Source: JBHICC01 sp046759385 (GTDB taxonomy: Bacteria; Pseudomonadota; Gammaproteobacteria; Acidiferrobacterales; SPGG2). Taken from it: 26,018 bases of DNA. The stretch spans positions 1 through 26,018 of the forward strand of contig JBHICC010000040.1 in NCBI GenBank assembly GCA_046759385.1, in the 5' to 3' direction. The notes under the pieces are model-generated. The model saw only the letters and a program-made list of their open reading frames with translations. It did not search any database and was not told the DNA's origin. Below are positions 15,709 through 23,939 of the stretch, one piece after another. A program made the position numbers and the translations under genes. How positions within the stretch are numbered: the first letter of the stretch is position 1; each line of letters begins with the position of its first letter.

Positions 15709-16194
15709 GTGAAGGCAGTTAGAGTACTTTTTGTCTGTCTCGGCAATATCTGCCGGTCGCCAACTGCGGAGGGGGTATTCCGCGCACTCGTTGAGGGTGC
15801 TAATCTGCATCGATCCATTCAGGTCGATTCGGCCGGAACGCACGCCTACCATCTTGGAGAGCCGCCTGACCCGCGTGCGCAGGCTGCGGCCGCACGCCGC
15901 GGCATCGACCTGGCGCCACTTCGTGGACGTCAAACTACACAGGAAGATTTCCTTGAGTTCGATTACATCCTTGCGATGGATCGAACGAATCTCGCGTTTC
16001 TCCGACAGCAATGCCCGCAAAGTTTGCAGCACAAGATCCGGCTGTTCTTGGACTTCGCGCCTGCCTATCCCGACAAAGACGTCCCCGACCCATACTTCGG
16101 CGGCACCGCAGGTTTTGATCGCGTGCTTGACATAATTGAGGATGCCGCAACAGGCCTACTGAGTGATATTCGCGGCAGACGCCTTGCATCATAA
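15709..16194 (+). CDS. Low-molecular-weight protein-tyrosine phosphatase
   Basis: This small cytoplasmic phosphatase of the LMW-PTP family has 161 residues. The P-loop is CLGNICRSPTAE, with nucleophile Cys10 and Arg16 (C-x5-R-S), and the general-acid Asp is in the DVPDPYFGG motif near the C-terminus. Related enzymes act on tyrosine kinases of capsule synthesis (Wzb/Ptp) or on unknown targets. No kinase or capsule gene is nearby, so the substrate cannot be inferred. The start is GTG at 15709, nine bases after the rne stop, so it is probably cotranscribed with rne. The gene converges on kdsB with only three bases between the stop codons. Confidence 0.93.
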   Translation: MKAVRVLFVCLGNICRSPTAEGVFRALVEGANLHRSIQVDSAGTHAYHLGEPPDPRAQAAAARRGIDLAPLRGRQTTQEDFLEFDYILAMDRTNLAFLRQQCPQSLQHKIRLFLDFAPAYPDKDVPDPYFGGTAGFDRVLDIIEDAATGLLSDIRGRRLAS

Positions 16195-16197
16195 CGG

Positions 16198-16944
16198 TCA
16201 CGACTCGCGGCTGGCAAAAATTGCTCGCACGCGTTCCAGGTCTTTAGGCGTATCGATACCAGGTCCCGGTTCTTCCGTTGTTTCAAAAACGACGATACGC
16301 GCGCCATGCCATAGCACTCGCAGTTGTTCCAGCGCTTCCAGCTCCTCGAGCGGTGCTGGCGTCCAGCTAGCGTAACGGGTGATGAAACCGGCGCGATACG
16401 CATACAATCCAATGTGCCGGTAAGCTTTGTCGAGCCGGTCGGCCGCGGTTCCTGTTGCCGACCTTGGAATCGGTGCTCGGCTGAAGTACAGGGCATACCC
16501 CTCTTTGTTGCAAACAACTTTAACGGCGTTGGGGCTCCTAAAAGTCTCGTAGTCAGAAATCGTGTGCATGGCCGTGGCGACACTCGCGGCGGGATGCGCG
16601 ATTAGGGTATCGGCAACCGACTTGATCAGAACGGCCGGCATAAGCGGCTCATCGCCCTGCAGGTTAACAATGACTTCGTCTTCGCTAAGACTCAGCGTAT
16701 GGACTACTTCCGCGATGCGCTCGGTACCCGAGCGATGACTGCGCGCTGTCATACAAACGCGTGCACCAAATCCCGTCGCCGCGACCTTAATCCGTTCGTC
16801 GTCCGTGGCAATGATAATCTCATCCGCGCCTGTCGCAACGCCACACTCATAGACTCGCTGGATGAGCGGTTTGCCGCCCACATCACAGAGCGGTTTGCCG
16901 GGAAGACGTGTCGAGTCGTAGCGAACGGGAATAATTATTCGCAT
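16198..16944 (-). CDS. kdsB: 3-deoxy-manno-octulosonate cytidylyltransferase KdsB
   Basis: KdsB activates Kdo as CMP-Kdo for attachment to lipid A in the cytoplasm. The product is 248 residues, the same as in E. coli. The nucleotide-binding N-terminus IIIPVRYDSTRLPGKPL, LQGDEPL, YFSRAPIPR and the HIGLYAYR motif are all present. The frame is open to 16998, but the ATG at 16944 matches the family start. The 139 bp upstream contain repeats and no gene; many gammaproteobacteria carry the small Trm112-like ycaR gene here. Its substrate pathway joins LpxK and MsbA encoded just upstream. Confidence 0.96.
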   Translation of the reverse strand: MRIIIPVRYDSTRLPGKPLCDVGGKPLIQRVYECGVATGADEIIIATDDERIKVAATGFGARVCMTARSHRSGTERIAEVVHTLSLSEDEVIVNLQGDEPLMPAVLIKSVADTLIAHPAASVATAMHTISDYETFRSPNAVKVVCNKEGYALYFSRAPIPRSATGTAADRLDKAYRHIGLYAYRAGFITRYASWTPAPLEELEALEQLRVLWHGARIVVFETTEEPGPGIDTPKDLERVRAIFASRES

Positions 16945-16948
16945 AAGA

Positions 16949-17016
16949 ATCGTTAGTCCGCCGCTCCTGCGCATCCTGCGCTCGCGGCACTCGTGCATCC
17001 CTGCACATCGTTAGTC
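16949..17016. repeat. 10-bp direct repeat upstream of kdsB
   Basis: ATCGTTAGTC occurs at 16949-16958 and again at 17007-17016. The second copy continues as CGTTAGTCGT, an exact 10-mer also found upstream of lolC (25908-25917). Between them are GCGCAGGA-like copies and a small GTGCA/TGCAC hairpin. No coding potential is seen in 16945-17083. Confidence 0.5.
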
Positions 17017-17075
17017 GTTCGGGCACACATTACCAGTTAACAATTCTTATACTTTGTCCCTTGCATCTCGGTGGT

Positions 17076-17110
17076 TTCACGGTTCACGAATCACGGTTCA
17101 CGGTTGACGG
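17076..17110 (-). repeat. Five-copy heptamer tandem repeat at the 3' end of lpxK
   Basis: Read on the minus strand, five 7-bp units lie end to end: CCGTCAA, CCGTGAA, CCGTGAT, TCGTGAA, CCGTGAA. The array covers the last eight sense codons of lpxK apart from part of the first, and supplies its TGA stop, then runs on past the gene. Related heptamers occur at 25901-25956. Confidence 0.75.
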
Positions 17111-18088
17111 ACGTCGCCTCTGCTCTAACAATGCGAGGACCAAGGTGCCAAGCGCCGGGTCGGGTTGTGCCTCGACTTCCAAATACCAATGTCTTTCATC
17201 GGCAAAGGGCTCGCATTTTACCGCATCTTTTTCGGTCATGATTACTGATGCGGCATCGTTGAACTGGATGTCTTGTGCGCGAAAGCGATGGTGGTCTGCA
17301 AAAGGATGTTCAGCTACATCGATCCCAAGCGTCCGCAGCTGGTCAAAGAATCGCGATGGATTGCCGACGCCCGCCACCGCGTGAACAGTCTGATTGTTGA
17401 AAGCTTTCGTCGGCTCTTGAACTGACGGTGAATCGACACGGCGGAAACTTAGTGGTTTGAGTGACATTCCCAGCTCGCCTTCGCGTGCTTCACCATGGAC
17501 TACACAAGCGTCTACGCGATCGAGCCGCGCGATCGATTCGCGCAATGGCCCCGCCGGCAAACAATACCCATTACCAAAACGCCGTATGCCGTCGACCACA
17601 GCGATCTTGATATCTCGCCCCATTGCATAATGCTGTAAGCCGTCGTCACTAATAATGACGTCGCAGTCAGTCTGCTCCAATACGGCACGCGCCGCGCGCA
17701 CTCGTCGTGGCCCAGCCATAACAGGGCTGAATAATTTACGCGCCAACAACAAGGGCTCATCGCCGACCGTGCCCGGGTCAGATGTCGGTTCAACGCGTAT
17801 GGGCCACGCCGACGAACGGCCGCCATAGCCGCGTGACACAACAGCTGGGCGAAAGCCGTGGTTCTTTAGAAAGCGCACCAGCCATAACACCAGTGGTGTT
17901 TTCCCCGTGCCTCCAACGGTGATATTACCGACAACGATAACCGGTACGGAGAGGTGCTCTACACGCTTGAGGCCCAGCCGAAAGAGCGTCACACGCAACG
18001 ATACCACGCCGCGATAAAGCCAGCTTAACGGTAACAATGCAGCGGTGACGGCCGTGAAATTATCCCAGTGTCGCTGCAACCAGTTCAC
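17084..18088 (-). CDS. lpxK: Tetraacyldisaccharide 4'-kinase LpxK
   Basis: LpxK phosphorylates the 4' position of tetraacyldisaccharide-1-phosphate to make lipid IVA on the cytoplasmic face of the inner membrane. The protein is 334 residues (E. coli 328). An N-terminal membrane-associated helix (about 12-35) precedes the Walker A motif VGGTGKTPLV (58-67). The Walker-B-like ISDDGLQHY follows, and RGYGG is present as in the family. The start is GTG at 18088, with no obvious Shine-Dalgarno, 42 bp after msbA. The C-terminal residues RPSTVNRDS are encoded by the heptamer repeat, so the end of the protein is probably non-native to the family. msbA-lpxK-kdsB is a classic order. Confidence 0.95.
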   Translation of the reverse strand: MNWLQRHWDNFTAVTAALLPLSWLYRGVVSLRVTLFRLGLKRVEHLSVPVIVVGNITVGGTGKTPLVLWLVRFLKNHGFRPAVVSRGYGGRSSAWPIRVEPTSDPGTVGDEPLLLARKLFSPVMAGPRRVRAARAVLEQTDCDVIISDDGLQHYAMGRDIKIAVVDGIRRFGNGYCLPAGPLRESIARLDRVDACVVHGEAREGELGMSLKPLSFRRVDSPSVQEPTKAFNNQTVHAVAGVGNPSRFFDQLRTLGIDVAEHPFADHHRFRAQDIQFNDAASVIMTEKDAVKCEPFADERHWYLEVEAQPDPALGTLVLALLEQRRRPSTVNRDS

Positions 18089-18130
18089 TTTTTACTAGAG
18101 CTTGCTATGTTTCGGTTACCGTTTGCTCAC

Positions 18131-19879
18131 TCAATTTTTCTGCTCACTGAATTGCATGCGGTGCAAGCTCGCGTACACGCCACCCGCAGCGAGGAGTTCC
18201 GCATGGGTGCCGACTTCAGCCACACGACCCTGTGCTAGGACGATGATGCAGTCAGCATTTTCGACGGTAGCGAGCCGGTGTGCAATGACCAAAGTAGTCC
18301 GTCCCTTTGCCAAGGTCTCCATCGCCGCTTGTACATGGCGTTCGGACTCGCTGTCGAGTGCTGAAGTGGCTTCATCTAGGATCAGTATGGGCGCATCCTT
18401 GTAGAGCGCACGTGCAATCGCGATGCGTTGCCGCTGGCCGCCCGAAAGCCGCAGACCCTTTTCGCCCACGGAGGTATTGAGACCATCGGGCAACTCGGAA
18501 ACAAATTCTGTGAGCTGGGCCGCTTGCGCCGCTCGCGTCATCTTGGCGCCATCGATGTTGTTCTGCGCACCATACGCGATGTTGTTATGTATCGTATCAT
18601 CGAACAATAGCGTCTCTTGACTAACGACAGCGATGTGCCGACGCAGATTACTCAGACGGAGGTCATTGATGTTGGCACCATCGATACAAATCTCGCCTTC
18701 CGTGACGAGATAGAAGCGCGGAAGCAGATTCGCAACGGTGGATTTGCCGCTGCCCGACGCACCGACTAGCGCTACGGTCTGGCCTGGCTCTACCTCAAAA
18801 GAAACATCATTCAGCACCGCTGTGGGCGACGTGGAGTATCGAAAGCCAACGTTACGGTACTCCACACGCCCCTTAACGGTTTCAAGTTCCTTATTTCCGG
18901 GGTCTGGCTCAGCGGCCTCATCGAGCACCGCGAAGGCGCTGTGACCGGCCGCGATCCCAGCCTGCACAACTTCGTTGACCTTAGTCACACGTTGGATCGG
19001 GGCCATCAACCAACCCATTGCCAACGTATAGGACACGAACTCGCCAGCTGTTGCTTGGCCGGTTGTGATCGCGAGATACAATACGACAGCAACTCCACTC
19101 GCAGCGAGCAACACAGTGAGCGCGACGCCGAGTGCAGAAACCCCAACCCGTCGCATGAATCGTCGCCGGTTCTGATCGTTTACAGCACCGAAGGCTTCAA
19201 TCTCGGCTCGCTCGGCGCGAAAAGCCTTGACAATACGCTGACCCTCCGTAGATTCCTGCGCGATTTGGGAAATCTTACCCACCGATTGCTGAATTAGCTC
19301 ACTGTACTTGCGCAATCGCCGGCTCATGATTCGAACGACTAATGCGGCCACGGGCGTCAACACCAACAACACCAATGTGAGCTTCCAATTAAGGTACGCC
19401 ATCCAGGCAAGCACGCCAACAATAGTCAGCCCATCGCGTGTCAGAATGAATACGGCCCCAGTCGCTGCCTGTGATAGCTGCTCAACATCAAAGATCAGCT
19501 TAGCGATAAGTGCGCCCGACGGATTGGTGTCATAGAAGCCGCTAGGCAGACGCATCATCCGGCTGAATACAGCGTTACGGATATCAAAGATCACCCGCCG
19601 GCCGATCCAGTTGACAGTAAATTCGGCGGTAAAACTGGCGACACCCCGGAACGCAAACAAGCCAATGATGGCGATCGGAATCAGACGGATTATGTCGGGA
19701 TCCTTTTCGACAAAACCGCCATCAACCAGCGGCTTCAGCAAAGCGACGAATGTTGTGGAGGTAATTGCCAGGCCAATCATGCCTAGGAGCGCAAGCCCAA
19801 GCGCCCCGACGTAGGGCTTCACGTAACTGAGCAGGCGCTTATATACCTGGAGACCGCTGGCCTGAGTTGCGTCGGTCAC
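18131..19879 (-). CDS. msbA: Lipid A export ATP-binding/permease MsbA
   Basis: MsbA is a homodimeric ABC exporter that flips core-lipid A across the inner membrane. The protein is 582 residues, equal in length to E. coli MsbA. The N-terminal exporter membrane domain covers about 1-320. The nucleotide-binding domain has Walker A GASGSGKST (373-381), signature LSGGQRQRIAIA, Walker B ILILDEATSALD and the H-loop IAHRLATV. The start is GTG at 19879, overlapping the exbD stop as GTGA, so the two are translationally coupled. Multidrug half-transporters share the fold, but the position before lpxK supports MsbA. Confidence 0.95.
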   Translation of the reverse strand: MTDATQASGLQVYKRLLSYVKPYVGALGLALLGMIGLAITSTTFVALLKPLVDGGFVEKDPDIIRLIPIAIIGLFAFRGVASFTAEFTVNWIGRRVIFDIRNAVFSRMMRLPSGFYDTNPSGALIAKLIFDVEQLSQAATGAVFILTRDGLTIVGVLAWMAYLNWKLTLVLLVLTPVAALVVRIMSRRLRKYSELIQQSVGKISQIAQESTEGQRIVKAFRAERAEIEAFGAVNDQNRRRFMRRVGVSALGVALTVLLAASGVAVVLYLAITTGQATAGEFVSYTLAMGWLMAPIQRVTKVNEVVQAGIAAGHSAFAVLDEAAEPDPGNKELETVKGRVEYRNVGFRYSTSPTAVLNDVSFEVEPGQTVALVGASGSGKSTVANLLPRFYLVTEGEICIDGANINDLRLSNLRRHIAVVSQETLLFDDTIHNNIAYGAQNNIDGAKMTRAAQAAQLTEFVSELPDGLNTSVGEKGLRLSGGQRQRIAIARALYKDAPILILDEATSALDSESERHVQAAMETLAKGRTTLVIAHRLATVENADCIIVLAQGRVAEVGTHAELLAAGGVYASLHRMQFSEQKN

Positions 19880-20304
19880 GGAGAAGGGCCGTTTGCGAGC
19901 GGCTGTTGGGTCGCGAAGGTAAGATGCGTGTAACCGAGCCGCCGAGCCGTATCCATCACGCGGATGACCGCCTCGTGCGGTGTCTTCGCATCAGCGGCCA
20001 CGATAATGACGGGATTCTTTTTGCCGCCGGCGGCGCGCAACATCGCGTTGCGAAGGACCTCAGGTTCGTTCTTAAGGAGCTGCTTATCGTTAATGTAGTA
20101 CCGACCCAGTGCATCGATGGATATTCGTAAGGTGTTCGCTTTTACCTTTTCCTGCGTCGACGCCTCTGGCAGCTTTATCCGCAAATGCGCTTCCTTCGAG
20201 AAGCTGGTAGTAACCACCAGAAAGATCAACGTCATTAACAGCACATCGATCAACGGCACCAAATTGAGTTCAGGTTCGTCGCTTCGAGTGGGGCGAAACT
20301 TCAT
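19876..20304 (-). CDS. exbD: ExbD/TolR family biopolymer transport protein
   Basis: ExbD-type proteins form a proton-driven complex with ExbB and transmit energy to TonB- or Tol-like partners. The product is about 142 residues. The single transmembrane helix starts near residue 15 and contains the essential Asp20 (LVPLIDVLLM). The rest is a periplasmic domain. The frame opens at a GTG (20310), but the ATG at 20304 is preferred because a GGGAG Shine-Dalgarno sits seven bases before it. exbB lies just upstream and msbA overlaps the end. No tonB is in the window, so the partner is unknown. exbBD before msbA is a recurrent arrangement whose link to lipid A export is not established to my knowledge. 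Confidence 0.92.
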   Translation of the reverse strand: MKFRPTRSDEPELNLVPLIDVLLMTLIFLVVTTSFSKEAHLRIKLPEASTQEKVKANTLRISIDALGRYYINDKQLLKNEPEVLRNAMLRAAGGKKNPVIIVAADAKTPHEAVIRVMDTARRLGYTHLTFATQQPLANGPSP

Positions 20305-20322
20305 AGTCACTCTCCCTCGCGA

Positions 20323-20937
20323 TCATTCCTCTTCGCGCTCGCCGTGAAGGATCTCAACCAATCTAACCGCCTGTTGTTCCATATCTACCAACAGCTCGTT
20401 GATGCGCCCGCGAAAGTATCGGTAGAACATAACGCTCGGAATTGCCACCCCTAAACCAGCGGCTGTGGTAATCAAAGCCTGCGCAATCCCCCCGGCCACA
20501 ACCGCAGGGTCGCCGATACCATGGGCGCTAATACCCGCGAACATCTCGATCATGCCAAGCACAGTCCCAAGCAACCCGAGAAAGGGCGATATCGCCGCAA
20601 TCGTCCCTAGGGTGTTTAGATAGCGATCGAGCTCCGGCACCACGTGTCGGCCCGCGTCTTCGATCGATTCTTTCACGATTTCGCGGTCGTGGTTTCGGTT
20701 AACCAACCCCGCTGCCAAGATTCGGCCGAGCGGCGAGCTGTCTTGAAGCAGCTTAACGCGCTCATCGTCGAGCTGCTTGCGCTCTAGCCATTGCTGAATC
20801 TGCGCAACCAGGTTCGGCGGCGAAACATATTTTCTCTGCAGGGACCAGAGACGTTCACCGATGATGGCTAATGCGGCGACTGAGCACGCGATGATGGGCC
20901 ACATTAACCAACCGCCGGCCTTGACGAGCTCAAACAT
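20323..20937 (-). CDS. exbB: ExbB/TolQ/MotA family proton channel protein
   Basis: This 204-residue inner-membrane protein has the three-helix ExbB layout. A first helix spans about 8-30. A cytoplasmic region with the SPLGRIL segment follows, then two helices with the conserved TLGTIAAISPFLGLLGTVLGM and IAQALITTAAGLGVAIPS motifs that line the channel. It would form a pentamer with ExbD helices inside and use the proton gradient. The gap to exbD is 18 bp. It is 81 bp downstream of comEC, with no clear terminator or promoter between, so cotranscription is possible. Confidence 0.93.
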   Translation of the reverse strand: MFELVKAGGWLMWPIIACSVAALAIIGERLWSLQRKYVSPPNLVAQIQQWLERKQLDDERVKLLQDSSPLGRILAAGLVNRNHDREIVKESIEDAGRHVVPELDRYLNTLGTIAAISPFLGLLGTVLGMIEMFAGISAHGIGDPAVVAGGIAQALITTAAGLGVAIPSVMFYRYFRGRINELLVDMEQQAVRLVEILHGEREEE

Positions 20938-21018
20938 ATAAGGCCAGTACGCTTAGATGGAATCGTGCGCGTAATGTATCAGACGTGCGGCCTGTCCGAA
21001 AGCGGATGAACAGCTTCC

Positions 21019-23304
21019 TCACTGGTTAAACCAGTACCTTCTGTTGCGATGTCGGTAAGACAATACCTCAATCCCGTTGGCGCCGAGGCGCACTTGGATC
21101 TCGCCATGCTCTGGCGATGTGTAAAGCTTTGCGCCAAGCTCCGTGTAACGTGCTTTAACGTCCATGTGCGGATGACGATAGCGATTGCGATAACCGACGG
21201 GAAACAAAGCGACCTCTGGACGTACGGCGTCAAGGAACGGCTCCGTAGATGATGTTTTGCTGCCCTGATGCGGTACTACAAGAACATCGGCCGCGATACG
21301 CGCCTCATTCTGTTGGATCAATTCCTGCTCGGCCACCGCTTCTATGTCGCCGGGTAAAAGGATGTTGCCGTATCGACTTGCAACCCGAACGACACAAGAC
21401 GCGTTATTACCGTATAACGGGTAATCGGCCGGCGGATGCAAGATTGTGAACTTCACGGCGTCCCAGTCCCAGCTTTCACCAAGGCGACAGGCTCTCGCGT
21501 TCGGCAACTTCTCGGGCACACTGGTCAACAGCTTCCGCACCAACATGGACTCGAGCACCGAACGCGCACCACCAATGTGATCGTTATCACCGTGGCTGAT
21601 GATGAGTGTGTCGATCTGAGCAAGCCCTTGGCTGCGCAGGAAGGGCACAACGACCGCCCGTCCCGCATCGAAGCGAGCGCTAAAGCGGGGCCCAGTGTCG
21701 TACACGAGCGTATGGGTATGCGTGCGTACAACCGCTGCTAGACCTTGGCCAACGTCGAGCAAACTGAGCCACACTTCGCCGGGGCCAGGCCCGCACGGGC
21801 GAATGAAAAGTAGTGGGCTAAGCCAGACCACACCAAGCCAGCGCGCCGGCCACCCTCGGGGCGCCAGCAGGATCGCCGCACCAATCAAGCCGCATGCGAA
21901 CGCCCATATACTCGGTCGAGATTGTATCCAGAGACTATGTTCAAAACGCGCCAAGTACTCAAGCACCGCCCACACCATCTCTAGCGGCCACAAGCCAAGT
22001 TGCAGCACAAAGCGCGCAAGTGCATCAGGAAGCACGGCGCTCAACACCGCGGCAACAAGCGTGAACGGGACAACCAACAAACCGAATATAGGCACCGCCA
22101 CCATATTGGCGATCGGTCCGATAAGCGACACCTGCTGGAAGAACATGAGCATGAGCGGAAGCAAACCCACAGCAATGGCCCATTGTACGTAGCCCAACCG
22201 CTGCCAAAGATTGCCCTCTACCGAGTGCCGGTAAACAAACAGGATGATGACTGTAACTGCGGCGAAAGAAAGCCAGAATCCAGCCCCCATCACCGCCAAG
22301 GGGTCATGGACCAAGACGAGAAACAAGGCGATAGCGAGTACTTGTGTTGGTGCCAATCGCCGCTGGAATAGCACTGCGCCCATTACCACCGTTAACATGA
22401 TCATCGCCCGTTGAGTCGGCACGGCGAATCCAGCCAGTGCGGAATACATCAATGCGAACATCATCGCAGCAATCGCGCCAACCTTAGGTGCTGGCCAGCG
22501 CAGAACTGTCCAACCAGGTAAGGCCCATAAGAAACGCGCTACGAAGAACGCAAGACCGGCAACCAGACCAACGTGTAGTCCGGAGATCGCGACGAGATGA
22601 TTAGTACCCGTGCGACGTAAGGTCGTCCACTGATTGTCAGTAATCCCACGCCGGTCGCCGTTTACAAGTGCAAGCGCGAGCCCACTTGCAGGGTTATCGG
22701 CAAGAAGGTATCGGACGCGTTCACCCAAACGCTGACGAAGCCGGTCGATCATATAAGCGCCTGACCCACTGCCCAGCAGTTCGGGTGATTTCTTGCCCCG
22801 TACATAACCGGTGGCCCTAACCCGTTCGCGAAAGAGATAGCCTTCGTAATCGAAACCGCCTGGATTCTGAAAACCGTGGGGACGTTTCAGACGAACAGTA
22901 AAACGCCAGTGCTCACCCACACCGAAGCGGTGCGCGTCGTCGTAGCTCGTGAGCAATATCGTCCCAGGTATCTTAACCCTCACGCCTTTGCGGCTTGCAT
23001 GCTTGACATCGAAGCGAAAGCGAGTGCCCCGCTCCATCATTTGGGGAATCCCGGCAACATAACCTTCGACCCGCATGTCTTTTCCCTCGAACTGAGCAGG
23101 CAGCTCGTCTTCGAGTATCCACCCTGCCCGCAAGCTGGCCCAACATACGCCAGCGAGAAGAAAAAATATCGGCAGCCACGCGGGCCGTTGCAGGCTAAGC
23201 CACGCAATCGGAATAAGGGCTAGACTCCACCATAGTGAAGGCAACTGCGTCAGTTGCTGCACCAGGAGAATACCGAGCAGGAACGCGATCGAGCAGATGC
23301 GCAT
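21019..23304 (-). CDS. comEC: DNA internalization/competence protein ComEC/Rec2
   Basis: ComEC forms the inner-membrane channel for single-stranded DNA uptake during natural transformation. The product is 761 residues and complete. The N-terminus holds membrane helices and a DUF4131/OB-like region (about 1-190). The Competence domain follows with many helices (about 200-490, including NHLVAISGLHVGLVAG). A C-terminal metallo-beta-lactamase-like nuclease domain has LLDVGQGLAAVV and the metal motif HGDNDH (571-576). The ATG at 23304 has a GGGG Shine-Dalgarno six bases upstream. In E. coli the homologue ycaI also precedes msbA. The intact metal motif suggests a working nuclease domain, but competence needs pilus genes that are not seen here. 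Confidence 0.95.
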   Translation of the reverse strand: MRICSIAFLLGILLVQQLTQLPSLWWSLALIPIAWLSLQRPAWLPIFFLLAGVCWASLRAGWILEDELPAQFEGKDMRVEGYVAGIPQMMERGTRFRFDVKHASRKGVRVKIPGTILLTSYDDAHRFGVGEHWRFTVRLKRPHGFQNPGGFDYEGYLFRERVRATGYVRGKKSPELLGSGSGAYMIDRLRQRLGERVRYLLADNPASGLALALVNGDRRGITDNQWTTLRRTGTNHLVAISGLHVGLVAGLAFFVARFLWALPGWTVLRWPAPKVGAIAAMMFALMYSALAGFAVPTQRAMIMLTVVMGAVLFQRRLAPTQVLAIALFLVLVHDPLAVMGAGFWLSFAAVTVIILFVYRHSVEGNLWQRLGYVQWAIAVGLLPLMLMFFQQVSLIGPIANMVAVPIFGLLVVPFTLVAAVLSAVLPDALARFVLQLGLWPLEMVWAVLEYLARFEHSLWIQSRPSIWAFACGLIGAAILLAPRGWPARWLGVVWLSPLLFIRPCGPGPGEVWLSLLDVGQGLAAVVRTHTHTLVYDTGPRFSARFDAGRAVVVPFLRSQGLAQIDTLIISHGDNDHIGGARSVLESMLVRKLLTSVPEKLPNARACRLGESWDWDAVKFTILHPPADYPLYGNNASCVVRVASRYGNILLPGDIEAVAEQELIQQNEARIAADVLVVPHQGSKTSSTEPFLDAVRPEVALFPVGYRNRYRHPHMDVKARYTELGAKLYTSPEHGEIQVRLGANGIEVLSYRHRNRRYWFNQ

Positions 23305-23331
23305 GGTGCACCCCTGGCAGGAGGATTCTTG

Positions 23332-23361
23332 TTGTAGTCCGCCGGTCCGCGAAACTATACA
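23332..23361 (+). promoter_or_regulatory. Candidate promoter for the DUF2062 gene
   Basis: TTGTAG (23332-23337) and TATACA (23356-23361) lie 18 bp apart in the 89-bp divergent gap between comEC and the DUF2062 gene. Both boxes match consensus at four positions. The predicted start would leave a leader of about 25 bases. Confidence 0.35.
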
Positions 23362-23393
23362 CTATTCGCCCTTTACAGCAGTACAAACACGAA

Positions 23394-23939
23394 ATGGCAA
23401 GAAAGTTCATCAGGCGTTATTTGCCCGACAGATACCGGCTACGCGAGCACAAGTTGTTGCGTGGCTTTGAGCGTTTCTTCCACGACCCCAATCTCTGGCA
23501 CTTGAATCGCTACTCAGCATCCGGGGCGGTCGCGGTTGGCTTGTTCCTCGCCTTTATGCCGATCCCGTTCCAGATGGTTGCGGCAGCTGCATTCGCCATC
23601 ATGCTTAGAGTGAACCTGCCCTTAGCGGTGGCAATGGTTTGGGTGTCCAATCCGTTGACGATAGGGCCGCTATTTTATTTCTGTTACAAGGTCGGTGCAT
23701 GGATAAGTGGCCGAGTCGACCATGAGATTGCCTTCGCGTGGTCCTGGGAGTGGATTAGGACGGGCCTTACGCAAGGTTGGGAGCCCTTTCTGCTGGGCTG
23801 CTCGGTGGTAGGACTGTTAGCCGCCCTGGCCGGTTCTGTCGGCACGCGCCTGTTGTGGCGCTGGCATGTGATCAGAGAATGGGAAACAAGAAAGCAGGTG
23901 AGGGCCAGGAAACGGCGACTCCGATCGACCGAAGGCTAG
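23394..23939 (+). CDS. DUF2062 integral membrane protein
   Basis: A 181-residue membrane protein of the DUF2062 family, whose function is not known. The N-terminus is basic (RKFIRRYLPDRYRLREHK). It is followed by the family core SASGAVAVGLFLAFMPIPFQM, a second hydrophobic stretch with VSNPLTIGPLFYF, and a last helix near 140-160, ending in a very basic tail. Three or four membrane segments are likely. The frame extends upstream to 23235, but that part would overlap comEC and looks non-genic; the ATG at 23394 gives the family N-terminus. It lies between comEC and lolD on the opposite strand, and its stop overlaps that of lolD. Confidence 0.9.
   Translation: MARKFIRRYLPDRYRLREHKLLRGFERFFHDPNLWHLNRYSASGAVAVGLFLAFMPIPFQMVAAAAFAIMLRVNLPLAVAMVWVSNPLTIGPLFYFCYKVGAWISGRVDHEIAFAWSWEWIRTGLTQGWEPFLLGCSVVGLLAALAGSVGTRLLWRWHVIREWETRKQVRARKRRLRSTEG

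Noticed and set aside
15400..16032. 210-codon minus-strand frame across the end of rne and the phosphatase gene
   Set aside because: It runs antisense to two well-supported genes and its product matches no family I know.
16065..16583. 172-codon minus-strand frame across the phosphatase-kdsB junction
   Set aside because: It overlaps two conserved genes in other frames and has no family motif.
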